64,000 bases of DNA from positions 2,202,374-2,266,373 of the forward strand of contig NW_003101682.1 in assembly GCF_000003855.2 (NCBI RefSeq), given 5' to 3'. This document shows, one piece after another, positions 23,395 through 36,765 of the stretch (position 1 is its first letter; each line of letters starts with the position of its first letter). The notes under the pieces were generated by a model. That model had not been told where the DNA came from, ran no database searches, and worked only from the letters and a program-made list of their open reading frames with translations. The DNA is from Blastomyces gilchristii SLH14081. Lineage: Eukaryota; Ascomycota; Eurotiomycetes; Onygenales; Ajellomycetaceae. Position numbers and translations under genes: made by a program.

Positions 23395-23710
23395 GTGAAG
23401 ATATCTGAGAAGTGATCTCTGTGAAAACCCTGTCCATCTTTGATGTTTCAAAACATCAACATCAAGTCTCACTCTCATACCGCCCTTCTCAATCTGGCCC
23501 ATCCTCAGCAGAAAAATACAAAAAGATATCTCAGTGATAATATCAAGCATATAATTAACAGACACTTCTGAAGTGCAATCTCTGAAGTCTGTTATCAGTG
23601 TATCTAGACTTCAACACTAAGTCTCACCCTTGTACTACCTCTTTCAATCTGGCTCATCTCTGACAGAATAATACAAAAAGATATCTCAGCAACAACATTC
23701 AATATATAAT
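23395..23710 (+). repeat. LINE 5' monomers, two units of about 155 bp
   Basis: The core AAGTCTCAC recurs at 23464 and 23619, with matching downstream text including ATACAAAAAGATATCTCAG. L1 has only one unit. Tandem 5' units are a promoter arrangement known in other LINEs; that role here is inference. Confidence 0.75.
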
Positions 23711-24630
23711 CAGCAAACAATGAGTCAACAGTATATCAACAACTATAAAATCAGTATATCTCAAGATTGAACTGAGTCTTTAATCTCTGCATAGTGAGAT
23801 ATATTAAATCCAGTTTTAATATCTCAATATTCAATAGATTCTGCAAGAGATTGAGAATAGCAATACTAGATTTCTATTAAATTTGAGAATTAGCTCTATA
23901 TTGATATAATCATTGACAAAGTCTTCTATTTTGAGATATAAATAATCAGTTTCTCTACATTCTGCTGACAATATTTATATTATTATATAGAAACAGACTT
24001 ATATTCTCTATAATATCAAGACTCTGAAGAGAGAAAGTCTTGATAGAGAGTATACAGTAGTATATATCTTAGCAGTTTCTATCTCATTCTTCTGTAACAG
24101 TTAATGCAAAAAAAAAAGATCTTAGAAATAGTTTTTTACTTCTCTTCAAAAAGTAAGATGTTTTTCTCTGAGTTTTATATAATATTCTTATAAAGAATTA
24201 AAAACAGAGCTGTTTTCTATTATAATTTCATATTCTTTTAAGTAAGAATTACTTTTTCAGTGACTAAAGAGCTTTTATTAATACTTAATTCTTTTTTACA
24301 CTTTTTATTAACTGATTTGAGTTGCACACTTATTGTGTGAGAAGAATTGAATAATTTAGAATAAAATTAAATACTTTTAATCAATTTCTCTGTAAAAAAT
24401 TGATTTATTTTTTATCAGTTTTTCTCTTAAAAACTGTCATATTATCTGATTTATTATCAATTGATATCATACTTTTTCTCACTATATCTTAAGAAAGAGA
24501 TTGTAAAGATTTTATTGATTTATCTCAAAAATTAATTTTAGTTTATTAGATTCTCTCTAAAAATCTAATCTAGTTACTGAACTAGTGTGAAAAAAATCAG
24601 GTGTTTTATACATAAAAGTCTTTTATTCTT

Positions 24631-24761
24631 CTTTTGAAACAGTCTGATCAACTTTTCAATTGAAAACAGACTTAGAAATCTCTTAATTGAAACAGTCTGA
24701 CTAACTTTTCAAAAGAGTTCAATAAATATCTCAATTGAAATAGTCTGATCAACTTTTCATT
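24631..24761 (+). repeat. 53-bp tandem repeat of LINE 5' UTR, three units
   Basis: The core GAAACAGTCTGA (or a one-base variant) occurs at 24636, 24689 and 24737, just upstream of ORF1, as in L1. Confidence 0.85.
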
Positions 24762-24772
24762 GAGTGAGAACA

Positions 24773-26374
24773 ATGAGTTTAAAAATACACTCAGTTGATG
24801 TGGAAAAAGATGCTTTCTCAAATACTATTTCTAAGATTGCAATTCTGAAGAGAAGAAAGAAAGAAGAAATAGAGAAATAACAAGTTCTTGAAATACAGAA
24901 ACTTGAAAAAGTAAGCAAGATTCTTGAAAAGCAGTGTCTGAGTGAGATGAATGAAGAAGTTCTGTTAATTCTTCATACTCAGACTAGACAACTACAGAAG
25001 ATGATCAAGTTCAAACTTAGAATTTCAAACACAGTTCAAAAAACATTGAAAATTTCTAGTACAATTACTGACTCTTCATCTTACTCTTCTTCTTTTTTTT
25101 CTATTTCTTCTTCTTCTTTAAATCAGAAGAAAATATATGCTCAAGCAGCTGAATTTACTGTCTCTAAATCTGCTATCTCAAAACCTGCTCAAAATCCTGA
25201 GAAAACTGAGAAGAATACTGCTCATACTTCTATTCATAGAAAAGTGAAAAAGAAAATGTAAAAAGAGAAAAACTTTCAAATCTGCAGAAATAGAAGACTT
25301 ATTCTCAAAGTCTTAAACTAGAACATTTTACAAAGAAACAAGCTAAACTCAAATCTCATTTTCAGAATCAGAAATGAAATTAATCAGTAGTTCTTTTCTC
25401 AGTTGATAACTGATATTGAAGTTTAAAAATCAGTTATATCTTCAATTGAGTCATTATTCTTTGAAAACTTCATCATTCTGATCACAATGTCTGAATTCAG
25501 TGCTGAATTACTTATTCAGAATGAGAATGTCTGAAAGATAGTGATAGACTCTTTACTAAATACAATAATTCTATCTGAGAGAGATGAAAAGTGAGACAAA
25601 TTCATTCTTTATAATATTTCAGTTGAAATTTTTGACTGTGAAGAAGAAATACTACTTCTTAAAAATGAATTGAAAGAGTACAACTCTATTTAACTGAGAA
25701 AAGAGTCTATATGACTAAATTCAATTGAGTTCAGATAAAGCAGGAGAAATGTCTCTGTTCTAGTATATATAAAAACACTTGAACAGTCAAAGATCTCTGA
25801 AGTAAGAGTAGCAGATTTGAAAATGAGAGTTCATGAATACAAAGACTCAAGAATGAATCTCAAAGCTCAAATACAGTGTTTAAACTGTCAAAGATATGAA
25901 CACTTTGTAATCTCATGTTTTAGAGACTTAAAATATGCATTCTGTGCCAGAGATCACAAAACTAGTGAGCATAAATATGAAATATGTTCAAAAAGAGATG
26001 AAATATATCAACATACTCAGCTTAAGTACTCTAATTGTAAAGAAAAACATGCATCTAGCTCAAAAGAATGTATATTTACTTCAAGAACTCAAAAGAACTA
26101 GAGAAAAGATGAAGCTCAAAGTCAATCTAGAACTGAAGAGAAGAGTCAAGTCAGTAAACTTACAACTGCAAGCTCAAAAAGAAGAAACTCTTCACTATCT
26201 AAATCTTTCAACTTCAATTCTTTAGCTAAATGTAAATAGAATTTGAATTCTCAAACTTCTGTTAAGATTAGAGAATTGAGAAATGACTCTGATAATAAAC
26301 TAGATATAATGTAAGCAGTTGAGATTTCTACTTTTCAAAATAGTTATAATCTACTATCTGATAATAGTGATTAG
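24773..26374 (+). pseudogene. LINE L2 ORF1 (gag-like, zinc knuckles; broken)
   Basis: ATG at 24773 and TAG at 26372-26374, an in-frame distance of 534 codons, close to L1. Knuckles at about 25870-26070 (CQRYEHF, CARDHKTSEHK, CKEKHASSSKEC), several Cys now Tyr. Stops include TAA where L1 has CAA (about 24878) and TGA or TAG where Trp is expected. The Ser-rich tract near 25080-25120 is longer than in L1. Confidence 0.85.
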
Positions 26375-26403
26375 ATTCTACTCTATCTCTACTCTCTTTT
26401 AGT

Positions 26404-29400
26404 ATGAATGTACAACAAAAATAACAAAAAAAGTGTAAAAACTCTTCAAAAATCACATTTATTCAAAATAATGTGAATAGAAACTCAAATTATATTTATT
26501 CTTGTCTTCAAATTACATTTGAATAAAAAGTTGATTTTATACTGCTTCAGAAACTGAATTTTGATGCTGAGTAAAAATACATCATTTCTTATTTAAGCTA
26601 CTACTGCTTTCTACCTCAAAAGTCTGAGATAAAGTCAAGAGTAGTGATCTATGAAAGAAAGAGATCAAAATATCAATTTAATCTAAGATTTAATATTATG
26701 TCTGACTCTGATATTCTGATGAGTGATATTATAGATAAAGAAAATGAGTTTAATACTATACAGCTTTTAAATATCTATAATGAAAAGTTATTGAAGAAAA
26801 ATAACAATATCTGAATAATTGATAGAGGATTTTTAAACATAACTTCATTAAGAAACTCTATAATTGCAGGAGATTTCAATACATATCATCTCTGATAAAA
26901 TTCAGAATGCAAGAGAGCAGTAAGAGCTGATAATCTGATTGAATGAATCTTTGAGCATTCAATAGATTTGATTAATAAGTCTGATTAACAAACATTCTTT
27001 AGAAAAGATATGAAACAGAAATCTATTATAGATCTAATCTTCATATCATAAAATCTAATGAAAAAAAGACTTGTAAACTGATTTATTGATTCAAATGAGA
27101 CATCAGAATCAGATCATGAGATTATTCAATTTAATATTAAACTGAGTGAAAAATAAATAAGTGAAAATCCTCTTCTCTCTAATCAGTTTAACTTTGAAAA
27201 AGCTGATTGAAAAGCAGTTGAAGAAAGTATAAAACTGTTAAAATCTGAAAGACAGAGTAAGCTATATTGAAATTCTGATCAAGATATCTCAAATGAAATG
27301 CTTAAGAATAGAGTGAAGCTCATTACATCTATTATTCTAACAAGTGTTAGAGATAATATTTCAAAGAGAAAATCTTCTAAGTATTCAAAATCTTGATGAA
27401 ATGAGAATATCTTATCTAAAAGAAAACAATTAGCTACTGTTAGAAGGGATTGAAAGAATGATGTAATATCTGATGAAGAGTTTAAAGCTGTCAGAAATGA
27501 ATATTTTTCAGATATTAAAAAAACTAAAATAGACTGCTGAAATAAATTTCTTGAAGAAGCATAAGAAAAGAAAGTTTTTAAAGCTTTTAACTATACTAAA
27601 ATAAGAAGTGTAGCAAAACTTTCAGTCTTAGAATATGAGTTTCAGAATGAATCATATACAGCAAACTCTTTTGAAGAAAAATGTCAAGCTTTTATGAGAA
27701 TTCTCTTTCAGAACTCACCAGATTCAGATTCAGAGAAAGAGAATATATCACTTCTTAACTACATTGATGAAAATGACTGGAAATGACCTGATCTTATACA
27801 AGATGAATTAGAGTTAGATATCTTCTCAACTTCTGTTAAAACTGCTGCAGACCTGATTCAATTAGTCACTTGATTATTCAAAATACATATTCCTACTTAT
27901 AGAATGAGTATTTTATGCTCTTTTTCAATCTCTTGAAAAATGAATATTATTCTGAATGCTGGAGAGAAGTCACTGAAGTGATTCTTGTAAAATCTAATAG
28001 AAAAACTTCAATTTCTAAGTTATATAGAGTAATATCTCTATTAAACTGTCTAGAAAAGATTTTGAAAAAGATAATAGCTACTCAACTATCTTTTAGAAGC
28101 TCTATTAATAACTCTCTTTTATTCAGTGAATAAATGAGAGATAGAAAACAATGTTCTGCAATTGACACTGTTCTCTCAGTTATTTATAATATTTAAATAG
28201 CAAAGCATGAAGATCTGATCTTAACTGCAGTTTTTATTGATATAAAAGAAGTATTTGATTATATTTCAAAGTCAAAGTTAATTCAGACTTTGAAAATATT
28301 AAAACTGTCACTTTCTCTAATAAAATGAGTTAACTGTTTTATATCTAAAAGAATTATACAACTTTTCTTTGATAAAATGAAATAAGACAAGACTGAGATA
28401 AAAATAGAAGTGCTATAAGAATCTTCAATCTCACTTATTTTATTTGTAATATACACTGCATATCTATTCAAAGATAGAAATATGAAAATAGTGTGATTTT
28501 CAAGTTATGTAGATGATATTGATCTAGTCTACAGCTTAAAAACTATCAAAGAGAATTTGAAAGTGATTGAAAAAGCTGCAAAGAAAATCCTTGTTAGAGC
28601 AGATATCAAGTAAATTCAACTTAATATGAATAAAACTGAGTTAATTCATTTCTTTCCTAGATTCAATGAGAAAGAACTATCTCTAACTCTTTTAAATAGA
28701 GAGATTAAACCCAGTTTAAATGTCAAATGATTAGAAGTATGATTAAACTCCAAGTTGAATTTTAAATATCATATTCAACAAAGAACTGTCAAGACAGAAA
28801 GACTATTGAACAACATTATCAGACTATCAAATACAGAGAGAGGTCTATTCTTTCAGGCTATAAGACAGTTATATATAGTCTGTATTATCTCAGTAGCGGA
28901 TTATGAAGTTCAAGTTTGATGAAATAATCAAGAAAATTTCACTGAACTCTTTCAAAGTCTGCAAAACAGAGCTTTGAGAAGAATTCTGAGAGCATTCAAA
29001 TCATCTTCTATTAAAGCAATGAAAATTGAAGCTTCAATTCTCTCTCCTGCTATTACATTTCAAAAGACCTGTATGAACTATGCTCTGAGATTTATAAAGA
29101 TGAGCTTAAATCATATAATCAGAGAAAGAGTTTCTTCTTCATTTTCATTAATTCACTCTGGAAATGAACTAGATTGAAATATATTTCTTGATTGAAATGA
29201 AAATAATTCTTTAAAGAAAATGCCTTCTTAACTGTACAGACTATGCTTACTGATTAAAAATTAATTTTCTTCTTTAAATATTGAAAAAGTTGATCATAAG
29301 AAGTTATCTCTCTGAAGAGAAAAGCTTGAATCTCTTATAGACTTACAAATAAGTGAACTATTTAAAGAGAAAGAATATAAATAGTATGTGAAGAGAATTT

Positions 29401-30358
29401 CTACAATCAATATAAAAGACTCTATTCTGATTTATTCAGATAACTTAAAAAATGAGAATTTGAATAGATTAGATGCAGACATTGCTTATACTGAAGATAA
29501 TATTAATTTTATCTCAGATTTCTGGAATTTAGGCTGTGAATCTGAAGTCTTTGACACTGAACTATTTACAATAGTGAAAGCTTCAAACTTATTAAAAAAA
29601 AATCTCATAAAAGAGAAAATAGTTTGAAAGAGATATGAATATTCTCTGATAGTCAAGCTGCTTTAAAAAGACTTAGAAATAGTCAGATTCATAGCAATCA
29701 AATGAATCTTGAACTGATCTTAAACTTCATTTTAAAAATTCAAAATAGAAGAATATCAAAGCTGATAATTCATCTACACTGAGTTCCTACTCATATGAAT
29801 ATTCATGACAATGAATTGGCTGATTCAGCTGCAAAAAAGGGTGCAGAATTAAGCAGATCTATTCAAAAAATTATGTTCTGGTCTTTTATAAAGAGAAAAA
29901 TAAAAGAATCTTGTTTAGACAAGTGAAATGAAAGCTGGCAGAAACAAAAGAAGAGTACACATTATTCAAGATTTGAAACAAAACTCAAGTGAAAATCTTG
30001 TTCAATTAAATGTAAAAAGAAAATATTCTCATCTATAATACAGCTGAAACTAGGACATGGCTATTTCAAATCCTATATGCAAAGATTTGATGATAGATTT
30101 GATTCAATAGAATGCTTATTCTGCAATGCAAATGAGAATTCTGAGTATATTGTAGTACACTGTGCATTATACAATAGTCTCAGAGTCAGATTGAAAGAGA
30201 AGTATAATCTAAATCAATTAAATATGAGATTCTTATTCTTAACTGAGACAGGAATTAAATACTTAATAGACTTTCTATCAGAAACTCAAGCAGCTATAAG
30301 AAAATGACTGAATTTAGAAATATCTGAATATGAAGAGGGGGAAATTAATCAGATATAG
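26404..30358 (+). pseudogene. LINE L2 ORF2: endonuclease, RT, RNase H, C-terminal zinc motif (broken)
   Basis: ATG at 26404; natural TAG at 30356-30358, about 1,318 codons with a net one-base shift. Endonuclease 26440-26900 (GDFNTYHL, originally DFNAHH), RT about 27940-28740 (YRVISLLN, IDIKEVFDY, YVDDIDL), RNase H about 29410-29800 (IYSDNLKNE, DTELF, FSDSQAA), C-terminal CLFCNANENSEYIVVHC at about 30115-30165. Trp positions read TGA again and again (for example 27208, 27540, 28326), and in one Trp-Trp pair TGATAA (about 26892). Non-functional, but it supplies the architecture for the family. Confidence 0.85.
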
Positions 30359-30729
30359 TCTGTTAAAACAGCTATATACTATCTTTTAATAATTTGTTTC
30401 ATTACAGTCTCTCTTTATTTTACTTTACTTTTTTATTTCTATTCTTTTCTATCTATCTATTTAATGTGTCTATCTTTAAGACTGTGTTCTCTTTTCTTTT
30501 ATCATGTAAAATGATTGCAAAGTATCAGAAGATGTTAAAATACTGCAATTTGTAAACAGTTTTTGTATTCTGAGCTGGAATTTTCTGATTTTGCATATCT
30601 GAAATTGGTGAATGTATAATAGTTAACTTTATAGATATAGGAAAAACTCTGAGAACTTTTAGTTCTCAGATAGATGTCATAGTCTCTGACTGCATACATC
30701 TATAATTGAAGAATAATAATAATAATAAT
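30359..30729 (+). other. LINE L2 3' UTR with terminal hairpin and (AAT)n tail
   Basis: A perfect hairpin at 30649-30669 has arms CTGAGAACT and AGTTCTCAG around a 3-nt loop. The (AAT)n tail follows about 45 nt later (30713-30729). This segment recurs at the 3' ends of all SINE-II copies and of a truncated fragment at 40410-40688. Confidence 0.85.
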
Positions 30730-30740
30730 AATTTCTTATT

Positions 30741-31056
30741 AATATAATTATTTAACTACTGTTTCATTCAATATATCTATCAAATGTTAAAATTGTTTTA
30801 TTACATTTATATTAATATGTTTAAGATTTTAGTAATTAATAATAATACTACTACTCTCTTAGAAGAAACTTGTAAAGTAAATACATTATATTATAAAAAA
30901 GCAAAAAAAAAAAAAACATCTGATTAATAATTATAACATTACTTAAAGCTTATATTAATAAAAATTTAATAAATAAGTATTTAATATAATAAATTTATCA
31001 CAATTTCACTTTTATCTCTGTTTGTAATTTTATATTCTATTCACTAAGTCAGTTGT
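30741..31056. other. Unassigned AT-rich DNA between L2 and G2
   Basis: Contains an A run of about 14 (near 30903-30916). No gene or repeat match seen. 31052-31056 (GTTGT) would be the left target site of G2, but it is not repeated after 36687. Confidence 0.5.
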
Positions 31057-31361
31057 TGTGATGAGCTGCGCTCAATCAATTATATAGACTATTTTATTAC
31101 ACTTCACAGATTTCTACTAAGGCTCTGATTCTCAGTTGTCAATTCTCTGCTGAAGCTTCAATTCTCAGTCACTGATTCTTAGCTGAAAACTCATGAAATT
31201 TCTATTCTTTCACTCTGAAGCTTCACTATGTATGCATATAAATATTCACTCTGATTGCTGATTTCTGCACTTTCTCTTTCTTTTTCTTTTCTAATGTTTT
31301 TCACTTTGTTATATAAGATCTATAAATATTATACTGATCTATTCAGTGTAGATCTCTTACA
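31057..31361 (+). repeat. G2 5' LTR
   Basis: Starts TGTGATGAGCTGCGCTCAAT, keeping one CpG that the 3' LTR lacks. Ends CTCTTACA. Confidence 0.85.
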
Positions 31362-31599
31362 CTTGAAAAACATTCATTGTCTTCTTATTAGAAACAATTA
31401 CTTATTAAGAAGATATCTGAATATGTAACAAATGTGTAAGAAATAGAGAAACAATTAAACAGTTAAGCAGACACTGAGTCTTTAAATAGAAGCTTGCTCA
31501 TCAGTCACTCTGACTCTGTAATAAGATTTCACAAGAGAATGTCAGTGAAAGACCTAAGAGTTCTGACACAGATGTATGAGATATTTATACAATTATACA

Positions 31600-34500
31600 T
31601 CTGATGAATGATACAGCTATATCTACTAATAATATGAGAGAACTCTCGAACACAAGTATAGATACAGTGTCTCAGTAACTCTGAGCAATATTGAAATTAC
31701 AACAGCAACAGATAGCTGATATGCATGCAACTCAATAACATCAATACAAGGAAATTCAATGATTATCTCAACTAGAAACCTCTGTACAAGCAATTTCAAC
31801 ATCAACTGAATCAGATATAATTATGTGAGCACTGAAGAAATGTCTAAATACTTCTGTATATTTTAATACTTCTGACCTCACTCTCTATTCATCATGGAGA
31901 TTGGAAATGCTCATGAAACTAAGTGTAGATAAAGATGTCATCAGTTCATTAACTAATCAAGATTGATATATCAATGATCAATTGAAGAATTGCATAAGAC
32001 AGAAGTTTCATTCATAGATAAAGATATGTGAACTGATGTTATATACATCTGATAACATTATCAAACATCTCAATATTCTGTTCTGAGACACTGTTATACA
32101 ACAGAAGGCATTAGATTGATTACAGAGTACTTGACAGAGAAATACTTCTCTCATAACATTCATCTCTAATTTTAACACCAAGATTCTAGAAGCAGGTGAT
32201 CAACCTTGAGAGAATAGAATGAAGATTAGCATGATCAAGAAGACACTCACTTTCAAACTTCTACAGACTCTCATAAGTATAGATAAAAACCAGACTTATG
32301 AAGGTTTCTGCATACAACTCTGAACATTGAATGACTGTCTCATCAAGCTTAAGAGTATACAGAACAGTGATAAGAGATATTACATCTCAGCCACTCATAT
32401 ATCTGCATCAAAGGATAATAATGCAGATGTTATGAATTAAGTGAACTTAAATATCTATACATAAACAAGAGTTTCTGCTCTCTGAACAGGCTTCTGAGTT
32501 CTCAGAATAACTTCTGAAGAAGTCACTGATTAACATCAATGAGAAGTGTGTATCAATTGTAACTGACTAGAACATATCACTTTCAACTGCTGATCAGTCT
32601 ATATATCTCCTCATTCAAAAGAAAGATTAATGCTGGTGATACATATCAATCACATTGCATTGAAGAAAGATTCAGAAGATAACTATGAAGATGCTCTGAT
32701 AAAACAGAGAAAAGATTAGCTTCTGTTCAAATTTGTAAACAGGAGCTTAAAGAGATTGAATAATAACAATTTGAAGAGAAAATGACAAGGAATGCAATTC
32801 TTGTATCTACTATGATCAATAACATATATAATATAAAAGTCATGATAGACAGCAGTCTATATCATTATACAATAATTAAATCTTCAGTCATAAGACATTA
32901 TAATCTTCAGTGTATTCTCTTATCAAATTCCTGACTTCTTACAGAATTTGATGACTCAAAGAATGTTTGCATTTACTACATAATAAAGCTAAACATAGAT
33001 GTCAGAGAAAATCAATGTAAAGATGTCTATGTATATGAAGTTGATAATCTTGATGATAATCTTATATTAGAACTTGTCTGACTATCTGAACAAGGCATCT
33101 TATTAAATGCTTAAAACAGAATCTTAATATTCTCTAACAATGATAGAGTTTATGAGAATGATATTCACAAGACTATGAATCTGACACAGATCTCTGTTAA
33201 CACTTATAAAATACTTTGAAAAAGAAGTCACTGAAAAGATTACTGATAGCAGAATTATGTAACAATCTATTCTATCAGTCTGACTGATATTAAGAAAGCT
33301 CTAGAGAAGTTATTCTGTACTATAATAACAGATTCTTATACAAAACTCTCTCAATAATATCATGAATATCTAGATATTCTCTAATAAAATAATATTATAA
33401 ATATACCTCTCTTACAAGGCTCAGGAGTGAATCACAGTATCAAGTTAGAAAAGAAGAATGATAAGAATTCTGAGTCATCATGAGACTCTCTTTATAATAT
33501 ATCTCAAGATGAACTTCTTCTTCTTCAGAAGACACTCGAGGATCTGTTGAATAAAACATTTATATATATTAGTAACTCTTTCACTGCAGCTTCTATTCTC
33601 TTTGCAAAGAAATCAGGTGAAGAACTCTGATTCTGTGTAAACTATTGAGAATTGAACAGATTAATCAAGAAAGATCACTATTCTTTATCTCTTATCAATG
33701 AAACTCTAGCTTGCATCAGACAAGCTCAATGATTTATAAAACTAGATATCATCACTGTATTTCATAAGATCTGTATTACTGAAGAAGATGAATAACTTAT
33801 AGTATTCTGAACATGTTATGATCTTTTTGAATGAGTAGTCACACTCTTTGAACTAGCTAATGTCTTCAGTACATTTCAGAAGTATATTAACTGAGCACTC
33901 TGAGATTTCCTTGATGAATTTACATCTGCATATCTTGATAACATTCTCATCTTCACTAATGAGTTCAGAAAAGAATATCAAGAACACATGTGAAGAGTAT
34001 TATAACAACTATAAGAAGCAGAACTATCAATAGATATTAACAAGTATGATTTCAAAGTCAAGAGTAAAAAATATCTAGGTTTTATTATAGAAGCTGATAA
34101 GAGAATCTGAATGAATTCTGAGAAAGTCTCTGCTATTCTTGAATGAGATGCTCTGTATACTATGAAAGATGTATAAAGCTGCATTGAATTCATTAACTTC
34201 TATTGATAATTTATATGAAACTTCTCAGATATTACTTGACTGCTTATAGAGCTTACTAAGAAGAACTCAGTATTTCAATGATCAGTAAATATCAAAGCTG
34301 TATTTATACAGATGAAAAAGATGTTTATTAATACTTCTCTACTAACAACATTTGATTCTGATTGTGAGATAGTTGTTAAAGCTGATTTCTCTGACTATGT
34401 TATAAAAGAAGCTATATTACAATAAAATAAAAAAGATATCTTATAATTATATATGATATATCTTCATATCTAAGAAACTGACTTCTGTTGAGTATAATTA

Positions 34501-36391
34501 TGAGATCTATAATAAGAAACTTCTCATAATAGTATACTATCTAGAAAAATAAGACTCTGAACTTTGAAGTGTCTTTAAATTTGAGATAATTACAGATTAT
34601 AAGAATCTCAAGTATTTCATAATTATCTGTAAGCTTACTGAATGACAGATACAATAATCTGACCTATTAAGCTGTCTTCATTTCATAATATACAACTATC
34701 TCAGCAGTTAGAACTCAATAACAGATACTATCTTATAATAACAGTAAGATATGTCTTCTGATATAACTGACACTCACTGAATGAACTGAGAGTATCAGCT
34801 CTTGAATCTGAAAATACTAGTTAATTACAATAGAATAACTTATAACACTATACATACTTGTCTGATTAGAACTGTCACTGATGTCTCAACTTCTTTCAAA
34901 TCTTCACTGAAAGAACTGTGATATATAACAGCTCAAACTGATAAACTTCTTCAGACTCTCACTGAAGCAGTATGATAAAAAGCTTCTCAATTCTCTTCAG
35001 AACTACATATAAAGACTGATATCTCAGAATACTTAATTAATAACAATAATACTCTGTGATTCTGTGAGTGACATTGAGATTCTCAGTCTGAACTCTTACA
35101 CACTCAGATAATGTAAGAGATGCATGATTCACATATAATCAGTTATTCAGATTGTGAGCAGCTATACTGAATAATCTCTTGAGAGTTCTACTGATCTGAG
35201 ATATTAAACAGCATCTGACATTTTATCTGAAACTGTAACTGTTATTCTTCTATCATCTTATAAAATAACTGTAGAAAAGATCTACTGAAATCACTTAATA
35301 TCTCTGATAGAATCTGATGAGATATAGTAATTAACTTCACTATTAATCTTCTTAAAAGTAAGAGTTGTAAGAATGTTCTGATTATCATTAACTGATTGAG
35401 TAAAGATATAATATTGAAATCTTATAATAAGATAAACACTGAATAAGTTACTGAAGTCTTCTTATAAAGTCTATTCTATCACATGCATAGATTGCTGAGA
35501 TCTATTATATCTGATTAAGACTACTACTTTATAAGCACTCTCTGAACAAGAATCTATCAGATTCTCAAGATCACATATCACTTATCAACTACTTATCACT
35601 CTGAGACTGATGATACATCAGAATGAATAATTTATATAGTGAAGAATTATTTTTATAAGTTCTATAACTATTTATAAGATAACTGATATGATCTTTTTCT
35701 ACATGCTGAAGTTATCATCAATGACTGAGATACTATTTTAACAGATGTAAGTCTATTCTTTCTTACATATAATTATTACATGAAAGTGTTGAATCTTCTA
35801 GAGATTATACAGTTAATACTGAACTCTCACAGTCTGATTCAGATTACTGATAATATAGTAATAAAGCTTTAAGATACTTATGACTGAGCAGAAGCCTTCA
35901 TAGCAAGTACTAAACAAGATTAAGAAGACTAAGTTAATATCTGACAAGATTTTATGAAGTAATATAAGATAGAAGATCTTGTATAATTGAATCTGAAAAA
36001 TATATGAATCCCACACTTATCTCATACATTGAATTATCATTATATAAGATACAAAGTAATAGAAGTTCTAGACAGTTACAACTACTGTCTTAATACTCTA
36101 TCAGAAATTCATGATATATTTCATATAAGCTTACTCTACTATACTGTCACTGACTCATTCTCTTCTCAACTGACTTCTAACTGACAACTGTCAGGAATTA
36201 TAGAAGAAGATAATGAACTTGAATAAGAGATTGAGAATATTCTTGATGAAAGGCTCTGTAACTGTAGCTGACAATATCTTATGAAATGAGTTGATTATAA
36301 CTGTTTAATCTGAACCTCAGACTCAGTGCTATCTGATACAGCAGCTCTTAACTGATGAGAACTGTGCTTACTTTCAGAAAGAGAAGACTAA
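31600..36391 (+). pseudogene. G2 gag-pol with integrase and chromodomain (broken)
   Basis: Gag from about 31615 (NNMREL), with CCHC knuckle CINCN...EHITFNC at 32547-32590. Protease about 32820-33080 (VMIDSSLYHY; the normal DSG Gly is Ser). RT about 33535-34250: SILFAKKSGEEL, KLDII, FHKICI, AYLDNILIF (from YLDD). RNase H about 34330-34800 (VVKADFSDY). Integrase about 35090-36060 with ISD and STTYHSETD blocks. C-terminal chromodomain about 36215-36345 (EIENILDERL, QYLMKWVDY). Dozens of stops, mostly TGA. Confidence 0.8.
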
Positions 36392-36687
36392 TGTAATGAG
36401 CTGCACCTGATTAATTATATAGACTATTTTATTACATCTCATAGATTCTGATCTGAAAGCTTTAACACAGAGTTACTATTTCATTACACTTCATAGATTT
36501 TAATCTGAAAGCTTTAATATGAAGTTTCTATTCTGCTACTCTGAAGCTTGATCTTATATATGTATAAATATTTACTCTGATCACTGATTCTTATACTTTC
36601 TCTTTTTTTCCCTTCTCTAATGTTTTTCATATTAGTTATATAAGATCTATATCTTAATACTGATCATATTTAGTATAGATCTCTTAC
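36392..36687 (+). repeat. G2 3' LTR
   Basis: Starts TGTAATGAGCTGCACCTGAT, with no CpG, and ends TCTTACA. The purine-rich stretch just before it (AGAAAGAGAAGAC) is a plausible polypurine tract. Confidence 0.8.
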
Positions 36688-36765
36688 AAAATTCTTGTTT
36701 TAGTAGTAATTTTAATAAAAAGATCTGTTCAGACAATCTCTCTATACTTTTTTTAAAAAGTACTC

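Larger units (their letters stand above)
23081..30729 (+). mobile_element. LINE copy L2, full length with target-site duplication
   Basis: Flanked by AATTTCTTATT at 23070-23080 and 30730-30740, the right copy directly after the (AAT)n tail. Contents: GC-rich head, 155-bp 5' monomers, 5' UTR, 53-bp repeats, ORF1, ORF2 and 3' UTR. Both ORFs are riddled with TGA and TAA codons, more than in L1. It serves as the length reference for the other LINE copies. Confidence 0.85.
31057..36687 (+). mobile_element. Ty3/gypsy chromovirus copy G2 (5,631 bp)
   Basis: 5' LTR 31057-31361 (305 bp), gag-pol, 3' LTR 36392-36687 (296 bp). LTRs start TGT and end ACA. No target duplication: GTTGT on the left, AAATT on the right, which suggests recombination or later change at one edge. 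Uniformly AT-mutated. Confidence 0.85.

Noticed and set aside
26404..30358. TGA read as tryptophan (recoded genetic code), since TGA sits at Trp positions in all LINE copies
   Set aside because: TGG also encodes Trp in the same frames, TAA and TAG occur at former Gln codons, frameshifts are present, and the island genes end normally and use TGG.
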